Source of the DNA: Nipponacmea schrenckii
Lineage: Eukaryota > Mollusca > Gastropoda > Lottiidae
Assembly (NCBI GenBank): GCA_030562195.1
Contig: CM060201.1
Location: 31,788,067 to 31,852,066 of the forward strand
DNA: 64,000 nt
Direction of reading: 5' to 3'
Numbering within the stretch: the first letter of the stretch is position 1; every line of letters begins with the position of its first letter. The position numbers and the translations under genes were made by a program. The notes below the pieces were generated by a model. It saw only the letters and a program-made list of their open reading frames with translations, had not been told where the DNA came from and made no database searches. Of this stretch, positions 46,437-56,856 are shown in pieces.

Positions 46437-46934
46437 TTAAAGGGGCCCAGGCTTGATTTTTAGGGGTCGTTTTGGGCCTTTGTTACATTTAAACAGTCCT
46501 CAGAAATACTCAAGCTCTAAGAAAATCTCAAAATAACTTGAAATATACCTCAAACAAAAAATTTCACTTATCATTTTTTTTCCGTGCTGTACGCGGCTGG
46601 TCTCCAGTCAGTCTGAAAATTGTGTGTCCTGTTGACAAAGTCTACAATTGAAAAATGCGTTGTAGTCTATTTATATAGATGACCGCTATTGAACGACGGG
46701 AAGGATAACTCTTTGATTATCAAGACGAACCGTTTTCCAATATGGCGGGACGTTCGTAATTTCTTACGACATTATGACTTTCAAACACGGATAATTATGT
46801 ATACACATGGATTTGAAGGCTCAAATTTCAAAGGTAAGCTCTGTAGACTATTTCTGATTAGCTAACCAAAAGATTACATGTGTTTGAGGCTGTCGGATGA
46901 TTGTCGGAAACAAATGAAGCCTGGTCCACTTTAA
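46437..46934. mobile_element. MITE with TTAAAGGGGCCCAGGCTT inverted ends
   Basis: TTAAAGGGGCCCAGGCTT at 46437 is inverted as AAGCCTGGTCCACTTTAA, ending at 46934 (two mismatches). The terminal TTAA could itself be the target site. The internal half arm GGATTTGAAGGCTCAAATTT is shared with the 23075-24292 foldback. Confidence 0.7.
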
Positions 46935-47123
46935 GAACCAACGCTCTAACCGCTGTAAAATATACATTGTTAGATATAAAATATTTTTTGCAAAAATATT
47001 TTGATGTGCTTTTTACAAAGTTAGCAAATTAATTTTTGTATCATTACCTATAAGAAAATATAATAAAAGATTTGCATGTCTGAAACACCGTTTGCATCCA
47101 AATTAATTTTTTTTTTAATTTCA

Positions 47124-47232
47124 GATAAGAAGAGAAGAAAATCATCCAACAGATCCAGATCCCCATTTCTCAATAGAATATTTGCTCCACCATAGGCCTG
47201 TACATCTGAGAGATTCAATCCCTCCCTTCCCC
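47124..47232 (-). repeat. Copy of the 51996-52108 integrase-region segment
   Basis: GAAAATCATCCAACAGATCC, AGATCCCCATTTCTCAATA and GAGATTCAATCCCTCCCTTC match 51996-52108. In the right-hand copy this segment abuts the integrase frame of the LTR element, so this is probably a stray piece of that element. On the plus strand it also offers an acceptor-like TTTAATTTCAG and a 21-codon frame ending in TAG. That reading is kept as an alternative. Confidence 0.6.
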
Positions 47233-47269
47233 AAAATCAAAAAACCGTTAATTAAAGAATCGCCCATTT

Positions 47270-47432
47270 CGAACTGTCCCATATAAATGATCACATCAAG
47301 TTTCATTTAAATCCGATGAAAACTGTTGTCTCTACCGCGTTCACATGCAATTGTGAACGGACGGACCGACGGACAGACAGACAGGGGTGACGACAATATA
47401 CGACTACATTATATAGTAGGCGTATAAAAAGA
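47270..47432 (-). repeat. Family A/B end, short copy
   Basis: ATCAAGTTTCATTTAAATCC, then GACGGACCGACGGACAGACA and ACGACAATATACGACTACAT with TAGGCGTATAAAAA. Confidence 0.65.
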
Positions 47433-48067
47433 TTGTCGTTAAAAAGAACTGAATTTCTGGTAGGGAGAAGTTATTGTTCATACTACAACGCCATCTAGCG
47501 ACGTCTTCTTGATGGTTGCTATGATAAATCTAAGAATGTAATCCCGTGTTTCGTATTTCTAAGGCCGTATTACTTCATCGAAGTATAGAAATACAATGTA
47601 ACATTAGGGTCGCATTTTAATCCAATTAAACTTCTTAATTGCACGAAATAAACACAGACAATAGATTTAGCATAGTTTTGTATCGAGAGTTAGATGATCA
47701 TCGGTACAAAGTAGCCTATGGTATAACATGGTTACTAGTAGATGAATGAAGGTTAGACGAATGCACGGAACGAACGAAGTTAGATTTGTGGGCCTAATCA
47801 GCCACCTTATATTTGGTTAAGCTACTGGGACTGCCTCCTAGTTATATAGTTATATAAAACTTAATGTCTGTTTTCTTTCTGACACCTTTGTTTCTTTACA
47901 TATTAACTTACATTTTATATTGATATAAAATTCCTTTTGACTTTAAGTTCCTTATACGTATATCATTTTATAAGGCACCTTCTAACATTTAATTCCACAG
48001 CTACCAAAGCCAATACTCTGAACACCAAGACAAATGGCCTATACAAAAGCGTCTAGTTGTAGCTTAC
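47433..48067. other. No gene recognised
   Basis: No exon-like frame or known repeat seen. Confidence 0.4.
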
Positions 48068-48405
48068 AAAAGAAATCAAAATCTTAGCAATTTTCTCGCC
48101 CACGGTAGACTTGAACCATTTAACAATGCTCATATATCCTAAATCTTCAAAAAAAATTTATTGGTGATATCAATATATTAATCAATTTCTAAGTCAGATT
48201 TCAGGAAATTCTTATTTCAGGCTGGTGCCATGCATACTAAATACTTTATAACGGAGTATCTGTTTGAGTGTGAGTGTGCGTGTGTGTGTGTGTCTTTAAA
48301 CTAAAATCTTACTAATTATTAATTCTCACACAACCAAGCTCATCTATTGTTCTGTGACCTAGACCAGTGCTTTCATTGAGACTTGTCTCAATACACCCTA
48401 ACATT
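48068..48405 (-). repeat. Dispersed repeat, inverted partner of 35405-35735
   Basis: AGAAATCAAAATCTTAGCAA, CAGGAAATTCTTATTTCAGG, a (TG)n run near 48275-48293, then CATTGAGACTTGTCTCAATA and CACCCTAACATTACA. One GACGAGTC centre has changed to GACTTGTC. Confidence 0.8.
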
Positions 48406-48409
48406 ACAG

Positions 48410-48700
48410 TCTACAATTCTTCATGGATTGTTTTTATTCGTAGAACAGTCTGACCTAGCAATTGTTCGCATTGGCTGTAGTGTGCAACTCGAGCTCAATC
48501 TACTAGCAACAGTTCTCAATGGATTCTTTTGACTTTTATTTTGTGGGTCAGTGTCATTATGTAGATGATACCTATCGATTGTCATAATGAACTGATAATT
48601 CACCGAAATATTATGTCCGATTTATGTTTCATAGTGCAACTCTGCTCACTCTACAGACAACAATTATTTAGCGATTCTTTTGATTTTTATATTGTCTGCT
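48410..48700 (+). repeat. Family A, GTGCTCACTCTACAGG-type internal units
   Basis: TACAATTCTTCATGGATTGT, then two units with GGGTCAGTGTCATTATGTAG and CTGCTCACTCTACAGACAAC. It lacks the GGGCGTAT start. Confidence 0.6.
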
Positions 48701-48898
48701 TAAAATGCTCTATAGGAAAGACATGAACCAAGTGTGAATGGACAACAAACAATGATTTGTGCTTGGAATCAAAGCTGCTGTTTGCTGTTGTCACCTTGCT
48801 TTGCAAGGCTATCTGTATACATTGTTGTCAACGACCTCGTCGAGCTCCAATTAAAAAGCTCCACACTCAACAACTCAAACTATTTAATAGGTCTGAAA

Positions 48899-49171
48899 TT
48901 ATTTTTTCATATAAGTAACAACATATGACTGTTGATCTCTTTTAGAATCATGAGTTTTACTGGGTATAGAAGGGCGGGATCTACAACACAAGTGTAGCTT
49001 GTTAGCATTATTTTGTGATAATCTATGACATGTTTCCGGTTCAGATGGTATCAAATTTTCTGATGTAAACATTCGGCGAGATCCACCACCTTCAGCCAAA
49101 TTAATGCCACCATTTTGTATTTCAATCACAGGTTGGTTTATTTCCGGTTGTTTAAATCCAACTGGAACAAT
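48899..49171 (-). CDS. Terminal coding exon of an unrecognised gene
   Basis: After the acceptor AATATTTCTAG (49172-49173) a 90-residue frame runs in phase 0 to TAA: IVPVGFKQPEINQPVIEIQN, then RRMFTSENLIPSE and a C-terminus SYVVTYMKK. No start is needed, because the first 14 codons precede any Met. Exon 3 of the upstream minus-strand gene (57388-57124) also ends in phase 0, so this could be its last exon across a 7.95 kb intron filled with transposons. I do not recognise the family. Confidence 0.6.
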   Translation of the reverse strand: MVPVGFKQPEINQPVIEIQNGGINLAEGGGSRRMFTSENLIPSEPETCHRLSQNNANKLHLCCRSRPSIPSKTHDSKRDQQSYVVTYMKK

Positions 49172-49244
49172 CTAGAAATATTATAGTCACATAGTTACTT
49201 TCATTTTCATATCATCAACATTATTCACCGAAGAAATAAAGTCA

Positions 49245-49310
49245 AACTTGCGAGGCAAGGTAATATACGCCCACTGGCGGCATTGAATTTGAACAAAAAC
49301 TTGAGAGTAC
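49245..49310 (-). repeat. Family B end motif
   Basis: CTTGCGAGGCAAGGTAATAT then ACGCCCACTGGCGGCATTGA, the reversed end motif. Confidence 0.6.
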
Positions 49311-49454
49311 AATAACAATCACCCCAGAATAATCCCTCAATGGCATATCAGAAGCACGGGTATAGATAAATAAAAACAATAATTATAGATGGATATTTTA
49401 AGAAGATTTATTATTTTCGATGTATCAATGTGGTTCTAACACCGTGATCAGGAA

Positions 49455-49850
49455 AATAATGCTTGCTTTATTACTGGTTTTATTGAAGGGGACGACAAAG
49501 GGTGCTGTGCCCGCATTATGGTGAATATTTAGTCCTATAGGTCTTGCTGTATATTTCATGTCTAAATCAAATGCGCTATCCTGGATTAACGGAATTTGGT
49601 AGTTTCATTTTCAGGCAAATCGATTTATATGCGCTCAATTAAAATGAAATCGTCAAGTGAATGGTCGTCAAGAATGAATGATTACAAACAAGCTTGTCTT
49701 TTATAAATTTAATATCTGATCTGAGCATTAAAACGAGTGCGTAATTTGTTCTTTGTTTCATATTGTTTGGGACATTTTTTACATGAAATTAAGTATATTA
49801 CATTCGAGTTTTCACATGTTAGTTGCTCTTGGATCTGGTATCTTTTATTT
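49455..49850 (-). pseudogene. Penelope-like GIY-YIG endonuclease remnant
   Basis: The minus strand reads TCENSNVIYLISCKKCPKQY, the cysteine-flanked start of the GIY-YIG domain of Penelope-like elements. It then runs in broken frames to a stretch corresponding to the conserved C-terminal 'P-x-G-L-N' region. The YIGET motif itself is damaged. It matches, inverted, the plus-strand copy at 51565-51815. Confidence 0.65.
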
Positions 49851-50389
49851 GTAGAGTTACTTAGAAAATAATGAGTTTATGATATACGGGGCATGTTTAA
49901 CATCTGCTTGCAATACATGGGGTACTTCGTCAAAAAGTATATCTTTAGTTGCTATCTATGCTAAAGTGAAATTATTATTTTTCGCTAAAAATCGTTTAGA
50001 GTATCAACGCTCTTTCAGTTTTGAGAAAACAACCGTATACAGCCTTGGTTGACATCAGAAGATCTTGTGCAAATTCGATGAAATCGTAGAACTTGTGACT
50101 TAGGCCTAATTATACCCGAAAAAGTATAATGAGCTCTTAAGCAAAAGTTGATGAGTGTCAGGTTCTTTAAAATATGCTTTAATATCTAGTTTATTAGTCT
50201 CTGCATATGGAATCTCCTTTGAAGACAGTGGTATCGAGAAAATCTATGCTTCTGTGGCTGCCGTTGGCTGTTAGTTACTTTGATGGACGGATGGTGGTTG
50301 TTGAGGATTTCAAAGAAACTGTTCTATAGAGTAAGTCCAAACCATGAAAATGTCATTTTAAAGCGTCCGTTAAAAGTGGGTCTAATGGA

Positions 50390-50800
50390 CAAAGGGGTAA
50401 TACCTCACCTCCCCATTGGGAGCATTGGAATTTATAAGACGTCGGTCAAGTTCCGTTTGATGAGTTTTTGATGAATGGTTTTTGAGTTATTTCACCTTCC
50501 TCTTTATTGTTGTAGTCACAATAGAAGCAACAATTTTCAATTGATTTTAATGTGAGCATTGGGATTGATAAGATGGCGATCAAGTTTTGATTTGACGATT
50601 TTTCGATGATCGGTTTTTGAGTTATTGCCCTTTACTTAGTAGAATCGCGTCATAATTTTATTGTGGGTGCAATGGAAGCTACAATTTTCAAGGGATTTTT
50701 TATGAAAATAGGTGTGAACATTGGAATTGATTAGACCTGTCAGTTTTGAATTTGAGGATTTTCCAATGAATATATGTATATATTTGATCTTTCTGGTCTT
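50390..50800 (+). repeat. Family B internal units
   Basis: Plus-oriented units: CATTGGAATTTATAAGACGT, TTTTTGAGTTATTTCACC, ACAATTTTCAATTGATTTTA and GATTTTTCGATGATCGGTTT. About 2.5 units, without ends. Confidence 0.65.
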
Positions 50801-51039
50801 AAAATAAAAAAATAACAACCAAAGAAACAAATATTAAGCATGTCTTTGCAGTTAATCACATTGATGGTCATTCAAATAAGCAGGCCGCTTTACTATGCGC
50901 TTAGGTCAGTCAGGGAGTGTAACAATCTATCTGGAGGTTGAGGTCTTGACTCAGAGAAGCATCATTGGAAACATGATCGACATCAGCAAGGGGCATTATA
51001 ATCCATATCTTCGTTCTCGCTTACTTCATTTGAGGAACG

Positions 51040-51280
51040 TCAGGGATTCTTCGATCTAAAGCTGTACGGATGATTTGTAAGTCGTTGCGAATGTTGACGG
51101 AGAATTACTTCGTTGATCTTTTTTTTGATCATCCAATCTGTCAATTCGGTACATAAATCATGACGTAACCGGCCGATGTTGTTATTGCCCACATTCCTTA
51201 ATATTTTCCACAACAACAATGGCATTTTGGTATTCCATTTATCATCTCTAGCAAAAGGCAATAAAACGTTTATATATCAT
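51040..51280 (-). pseudogene. Retrotransposon integrase C-terminal piece
   Basis: CTELTDWMIKKKINEVILRQ then HSQRLTNHPYSFRSKNP. The Q-H-x(2)-R-x(2)-NHPYS pattern is found after the integrase core of this group. Broken at both ends. Confidence 0.55.
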
Positions 51281-51564
51281 TTTGTAAAAACATTATGATT
51301 TAACTTAAATAAGTTTTAACTCACTAATAATAAAATACAAAATCAATTTTTAGACGCCTTCATTCATATGACGTAATTCGGTCACGTGAACAAACATGGA
51401 GTCTAAATTTAGCGTTTCAAAGCAGATCAGAGTCAAATGGATTTCACAAGTATTTCTACGTCCACATAGGTCTTTTGAACTTGAGAATACATGGATTAAT
51501 CATTAGAAACCCCAATTAATCAATGGGTAAGCTTACTTTGGCTCTAATTAATGAGGCAGCCCAT

Positions 51565-51960
51565 CTTTAATTTCATGTAAAAAATGTCCCAAACAATATA
51601 TCGGGGAAACAAACTTGACGATCTCAGCCAAACCAAAATTGAGCGCATAGAAATCGACTTGCCCGAAGATGAAACTACCAAAGTCCGTCAATCTAGAGAA
51701 GCCCATTGGATTTAGACATTAAATACAGCAAGACCCATAGGACTTAATATTCACCACAGTGTAGGCATAGCACTCTTTGTAGTACCCTTCAATACAACCA
51801 GTAATAAAGCAAGCAAGATAGTTAGTTCAAACCCATTATATAAGAGTCTTCAAGAGAAATTTCCTCATGTCTATAAACAGAAAATGATAGTGGCGTATTC
51901 AAAAAATCAGGACTTAAATGCCAACCTTGTTCATAGCAAACTAAAAACAGGTACTATACT
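51565..51960 (+). pseudogene. Penelope-like remnants: GIY-YIG piece followed by RT-end piece
   Basis: 51585-51650 reads KKCPKQYIGETNLTISAKP, a GIY-YIG start. Downstream, 51848-51950 reads FPHVYKQKMIVAYSKNQDLN and ANLVHSKLKT, the RT-end 'VxxxKxxxNLxxxLVxSKL' motif. In an intact element the RT end comes before GIY-YIG. The order is therefore swapped, as in tandem or rearranged Penelope copies. Confidence 0.6.
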
Positions 51961-52088
51961 TCTCGCCCATTGTGCAGGTTATTCTTTTCTAATATCAGAT
52001 CAGAATAGAAGAAAATCATCCAACAGATCCAGATCCCCATTTCTCAATAAAATATTTGTTCCACCCTAGGCCTGTACGTCTGGGAGAT

Positions 52089-52331
52089 TCAATTCCTCCC
52101 TTCCCCGAAACCTAATGGAGTAACAGGGCCACCGCCAGGTTCTTGAAGTAATAACTCACCCTCTAATTCTTGGATAGCCCTCTCAGCTAAAGGATTCTTA
52201 TTGGGGTTTTTGATTCTACCGACTTCAAGTGAGATTCCTAGTTTGAACAGTGTTTGATCTGAGACGAGAGTGACGAAACCTGCAGCGGTATCAACTCGAA
52301 CTGATACTGGCGGGCCATCTATTGGTTTCAT
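52089..52331 (-). pseudogene. Retrotransposon integrase catalytic-core piece
   Basis: Reads GPPVSVRVDTAAGFVTLVSD, then KNPNKNPLAERAIQELEGEL, ending in an LLLQEPGGGPVT tail. The D of 'VRVD' and the E of 'LAERAIQELE' fit the second Asp and Glu of the DDE integrase core. Upstream frames toward 52560 are shifted. Confidence 0.75.
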
Positions 52332-52626
52332 GGTTAATAATAAACGAGAAAGAATGTCTCGAAATGTAGATGACCTCTCATTTTCTATAAGAGCGGTTGT
52401 GGTGTATGATGTGGTTGTCTCTATGATGAGAAAAATAAATTGCTTGGGCGAAGAACATCAGCAGCGAATGAAACTGAAGTGGATTCTGGAGGGGCGCTTG
52501 TTGATGGTGTGTTGATATGATCAGGCAAACGTTTCAAAGATGTACAGATATGACAAGCGGATGTAACCTCTGCTATTGCTTGATTCATCCCTAAAGCAAA
52601 AAACTGGAACTTCGAAACTTGCTTTA
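52332..52626 (-). pseudogene. Integrase N-terminal half, frameshifted
   Basis: Broken frames on the minus strand give FFALGMNQAIAEVTSACHIC and TSLKRLPDHINTPSTSAPPE. The CHIC supplies the two Cys of the HHCC zinc finger. The His pair lies on the far side of the Harbinger insertion (53882-53920). Confidence 0.65.
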
Positions 52627-53878
52627 GGCCTAATATATAAGTCGAACTTTTTGCCTTGTCGCGCTTTCCTAAAGTGTGACAAAGATACGGTAAAAGCTCG
52701 AGCTAATAAAATTTTATTTATATTGTGTCGCGCCACTGATCGTACTATGACGTCACTTCGCACGAACCACACTATTTCTGATATTTTAATCAAAATAATT
52801 TCTGTAATAATTCAATTGTCAATTATTTCTTGTAAGTCATGATGATCGCAATAAAACAACGTGCTTTCTTGATGAGAATTCTGCTAGAAAAGCAACGAAG
52901 ACTACGGTTAGCCTCAGATTCTTATCATCCTTCTCAATTTTCTTTTGTCCCAAACAAAGAGACAATGCTCTCAAATTGCTTCTTGTCGAAGACTAAGAAG
53001 AGATTCGAGATGGTTTAACTGTGTGTTCAATGTTTACAGCGATTTCGACTTTCTAGAAAGACATTTGACTTTATTTTATGCCGAATCCAAAATGAGTTAA
53101 ACCGTGTTGAACTATGTGAAATTCCCATATCCCAAAGGGAACGACTTGCTATTGGTCTTTACCGTCTGGACAGAGGTGATTATTATTATACACTCTCCGA
53201 AATGACTGGCCATGGTGTTGCCACTGTATGTAATATTTCTAGAGAAGTATCAGAAATTATTGTGGAAACGTTTTGGGAAGAAGCGGTTGCAAGTCTATAT
53301 CCTACTTCAACAGAAGAATTTGAATCCAAAATTCTAGATATGGAATATTTCTGGCAATTTCCTCTGGTTTATGCTGCAATAGACGGCCTAATGATAAGTT
53401 GGTAATAAAAAACTGCATAAATAATAATATCAGATCGTTCAATAGTTATAATCCACTATCCAGTCAATACGACACGGTTGCAAACTATTAGAAGTCCTTA
53501 TTAAAAAAACATCTTATAATCGATATTTGCGTAAACTTTAAGCCTATAAAATGATTAAGAGCATTCAAATTCACCATGTTTTGTTTTAGAGCGGAAAATA
53601 AACAATACCATAAGCATGCATAGTCGTGCAAAAAGTGACCTTTATCCGTTCTATCAAAGCGTTCAGTACGGCTTAAAGTTCGACTTATAAATCAACGCCG
53701 TGCTTTTGCCGTGGAACACGACAACTCTTGCCGAACTTACTATAGCGCGACTAATGCCGTGTCGCGCTTCTCTATTTGATTAATGCGTCGAACTTTTCAT
53801 GTGCTTTTGGGACTTAGTCATTTTTTTGTCCGAATTTATAGCGCGACCCGCCAAAAAGTTCGATTTATAAATTAGGCC
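52627..53878 (+). mobile_element. PIF/Harbinger transposon with TTA target duplication
   Basis: The left end GGCCTAATATATAAGTCGAA (CTTTTTG follows) is inverted at the right end (CAAAAAGTTCGATTTATAAA, then TTAGGCC), ending at 53878. TTA flanks both sides (52624-52626 and 53879-53881), the usual PIF/Harbinger target. 1252 bp. It carries a broken HARBI1-like transposase. It interrupts the retrotransposon integrase: dropping the element and one TTA joins the two integrase pieces in frame. Confidence 0.88.
53086..53405 (+). pseudogene. HARBI1-like transposase fragment
   Basis: In frame from about 53095: ISQRERLAIGLYRLDRGDYY, YTLSEMTGHGVATVCNISRE, then WQFPLVYAAIDG and a stop at 53405. The L-x-R-L-x-x-G-(D/x)-Y-x-(T/S)-(I/L)-(S/A) and V-C-x-I motifs are those of the PIF/Harbinger helix-turn-helix. 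The D of AIDG is the first catalytic Asp. The remaining D and E of the DDE core are absent, and upstream codons are frameshifted near 53060. Not functional. Confidence 0.8.
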
Positions 53879-53881
53879 TTA

Positions 53882-54010
53882 GTTGGTGTTGTGTAGGGTG
53901 GTCCAATTTAAATGGGGAGCGGTTAATAAACCATGCAAGACCTCTTTGGGGACTACTATTAACTCTGTAGATGGATAGAAGGGCTCAATATACTTAACAA
54001 CTAAAAGGCC
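53882..54010 (-). pseudogene. Pre-integrase zinc-finger piece (His half)
   Basis: Minus strand: IEPFYPSTELIVVPKEVLHG then LLTAPHLNW, with His residues of the HHCC finger near the Harbinger junction. The reading shifts by one base close to 53905. Confidence 0.6.
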
Positions 54011-54256
54011 ATCCTTGGCTATGGTAACTGACATCAACGTTTTACTTTGGTTAGTAATCTTCTTTTTGAGGGTCTAGTGCAAAATCAGTAAATCAGAACT
54101 ATCAGACTGGGTAGAAATCCAAGCAGACCTGGATTCAAATGGGATCTTAGTTAGCGGCAAGAACATCTAAGGGCTGAACATTTCTGACGACAGATTCTTC
54201 CAATTTAATGATGATCAAACAAATTTGACAGTTAGGTTGATGATACTGTGCATTTC

Positions 54257-54393
54257 TACTCGCAAAGTAATAACTCTCCCAAAATACGGCATATCAACTG
54301 CTCCAATGCTGTTTCAGATCCGGGCATGCCCATAGCCAAACGAGTGTATACTCTTATGCCACGATAGGGAGTGGCAAAACCGCAATACTTCAT
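54257..54393 (-). pseudogene. Reverse transcriptase fragment
   Basis: Minus strand reads [20 protein letters not shown] then [20 protein letters not shown] before a stop. The R-x-x-MG-x-P-x-S-x(4)-L-x-x-L block normally lies just before the YxDD box of LTR-element RTs. The YxDD box itself is lost. Confidence 0.65.
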
Positions 54394-54599
54394 TGAAGCT
54401 CTTACTTGTCAAAAATGACTATTTGGACGAATACAATGGGGTATCTGGCCAAACTACAGTTTGGGATGAGGTACGTAAAACATAGGCTTGGGTTCTGCGT
54501 ACAGTTGGTGAGTTTGTAGTTGAATTCAGATCGTCATATTGATAAACAACGGAACCATGCAACGAAATCTCACGTGTTGAAAGTCGTACAGAGATATCA

Positions 54600-54900
54600 T
54601 TCATGACATAAATGGGGTTCCAGCTAACACATCAACATCCAATTCTTCAACAACTCAAGCGTCCAAGCGAAGTGATTTATCATCGTAGGAAAGAGTAATA
54701 TATATTTCACCCATTTCACCTAAAAACTTTAAAGGTGTAATTCCATCAACTTGGAGAGCCCGCTGAGATCTGGAGGCAGTTGAACAGTTGAAAGTTTAAT
54801 CAAGTTCGTTTCAGCACCTGTATCCAATGTAAATTGTAAACAATGATGTTCGTAGAAAGCAGGTATATAAGGCGATTATCTAGTGCTAACACAACATGCT
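54600..54900 (-). pseudogene. Retroviral-type aspartic protease fragment
   Basis: Minus strand near 54836-54795 reads QFTLDTGAETNLIK. DTGA (54824-54813) is the retropepsin catalytic signature. The rest of the domain is in shifted frames. Confidence 0.6.
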
Positions 54901-55041
54901 AAAATCTTATGAACAGGCCTATTTGTTGAAAGCTCTTCTTCGAGGTCTAATGCGGCATTGTTAATATTGATTCTTGATACCCACTGGGTGTCTTCAAGAC
55001 AGATGACATGACGAGCTTTTGACATAAAGTTTTTGTCTGCG

Positions 55042-55905
55042 CTAGGGAAAAATTGTCATTGGCTCAAAAAATGTTGATAAGATCGTCCAGACTGTTTGCA
55101 AAGAGACAAATTTTTGTCGATGTTCCAATGATTGTGATCTAATTTTCGTGGTTTTATAGGACGTCAACAAATCCTTGGTGGTAGTTCTAAGTATTTTTGC
55201 ATCTGCAGTTGTGTGAACTTCGTCCAATAAAGAATCGAGCGCTAAAGATATTCCTGGTTTCAAAGTTGCTAATGTCTGTGATCGAAGTTCAGTGCCGTAT
55301 CATTGTTTGACCAATTTTATTGTGGTAAGCCTGGATGAATTAATCGCAACCACGTCAGGACGACCATATTCTCCAGGGAAGGAGTTAACTCTTCATCAGA
55401 TGTTGTAAAAGTGCCATAATGTGATATCCTACCGGCTGTGGTAAGTAAATTGTCCTCTATAAAAGAGATTAGACGTTGGTACAAATCCTTTGGGCGTTCA
55501 TCAGGATTAAGGGAAATACTGTTGAAATCTAGAAAATATGATACTGTCAGCTGGAATCCGTAATGAAAACGAATGATTTGCCAAATCTGTGTCAAGGATG
55601 TCGAATTTTTTAACAATGGTATTTCTAGAAATTAATCTACAGTAATTCGCTCTCTGTCCGAGCATGAGATCCAAATGGGTGACTTTCTGATCATCTGTTC
55701 TTCTTCTTGCCTCTGGTACATTCTCTCCATCAGATACAAATCCTCTTTTAGGTGTAGTTGCAGTTTTCTTTTCCCATGTGATACCATCCACAAGGAATTG
55801 AATTAACGACAAAATATATTGTAAATTTTGCCTCCAAGCTTCGAATGAAGTGATTGCTTTTTGTTTAGTTAGAACCCACTGTTTCGGTACTCGTATATTT
55901 GCCAT
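55042..55905 (-). pseudogene. Retrotransposon gag, broken
   Basis: Starts MANIRVPKQWVLTKQKAITS. A one-base shift near 55608 moves the frame to [20 protein letters not shown], then [20 protein letters not shown] and [16 protein letters not shown]. Stops follow near 55317, then [20 protein letters not shown]. The W-x(2)-IR-x-HYGF and capsid-like helices fit a gag of LTR elements seen in marine invertebrates. Confidence 0.65.
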
Positions 55906-56649
55906 CTCACCAGTAACAGCAATTTACGTATAATTGAGTTGCTTTTACAAATGTAATTGTGGTAATGATAATATTATGTCCTTACGTTTCAGACTATCTC
56001 TTTTCTTTGATAATCCCAACGTAGGCCACCACGCCAGTCTGAAGCACAATACCATTAATGCACAAATATTTGTGAAGAATGGTTTTAATAATCAGTTATT
56101 GAAAACAGGGAATTAACAGAAAAATATATGTGTAACATGAAACAATAAGCCCAGAAGTGAGCGGTTAGTCACTACTCGCTTACTTCCCTTTAATGGACTT
56201 AAACCACCAATATTGTATATATTGTAAACAAACAGTAAGTCGAACTCACATCGAGACATTTCAATCACCCAAAGTATCGGAAAGGTATTTGAGAAAGGTA
56301 TTAAAAGAAGACTTGTTCGACTCCAGTAAGAAAATCAGTTCCCAAACTCTCTCTAAGTTGCTTTACAAAAGAGACTTCAGTATTATCTACAAGATCTAAT
56401 CGGTGTCAATTTTACAGCAATATGTGGGTGTTCTCATCATCAGCCAAAGGTTTTGTTCTCCATTTTTGTCATAAAAAACGTTCCAGCGACACAATTCAAA
56501 ATCTTTCACTATTTGACACTTCTACCCGTACACGAAAGCATGTTGATATTTTACTCAGCTCGTCCTTTGATTCATCAGAAACAACTGTGTCTGCATGATT
56601 AGAACATACATCTAACCCAAATCACTAAATGGCGGATGTCAACTATATA
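55906..56649. other. No gene recognised; one plus ORF of unclear status
   Basis: A 68-codon plus frame at 56193-56399 starts MDLNHQYCIYCKQTVSRTHI (a CxxC pair) and lies about 300 bp upstream of the gag start. It matches nothing I recognise and may be LTR-element leader or chance. Confidence 0.35.
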
Positions 56650-56856
56650 CTAGAAGTCAAATCTTTCAGCAGCAGAAACAATGTCCCTTGGGAAAGCACA
56701 AATATTTACATTCAAATGTAGTCTAAAGCTGTAAAAAGTAAATAGTCGACCTGATATATGCCTTGGATAGTTTTCCAGTGAAGCTGACATTGATTCAAAG
56801 AAGCTTCCATTCCATGGACTACTTGTAATTACCAGAATTTTTGAGTAAAAGTGCAA
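56650..56856 (-). CDS. Unrecognised gene, candidate terminal exon (near)
   Basis: Opens LHFYSKILVITSSPWNGSFF, then SASLENYPRHISGRLFTFYS and a C-terminus VSAAERFDF, TAG. Acceptor GTTTTAAG, with a weak pyrimidine tract. Phase 0 fits exon 3. The alternative is the exon at 49171. Confidence 0.45.
   Translation of the reverse strand: MHFYSKILVITSSPWNGSFFESMSASLENYPRHISGRLFTFYSFRLHLNVNICAFPRDIVSAAERFDF

Larger units (their letters stand above)
51040..55905 (-). mobile_element. Decayed LTR retrotransposon, interrupted by other transposons
   Basis: On the minus strand, in order: gag (55905-55042), protease with DTGA (about 54824), an RT piece (54393-54257), the zinc-binding pre-integrase split by a Harbinger insertion (54010-53882 and 52626-52560), the integrase core (52331-52089) and an integrase C-terminal piece (51261-51040). 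All pieces carry frameshifts or stops. About 0.7 kb of Penelope remnant separates the last two. LTRs were not identified by eye, and much of the RT and RNase H is missing. Gene order is that of Gypsy or BEL-type elements. Confidence 0.8.

Noticed and set aside
55042..55905. A host gene or recent virus
   Set aside because: The gag, protease, RT and integrase order with many frame breaks fits a decayed LTR retrotransposon. No envelope-like frame was seen.
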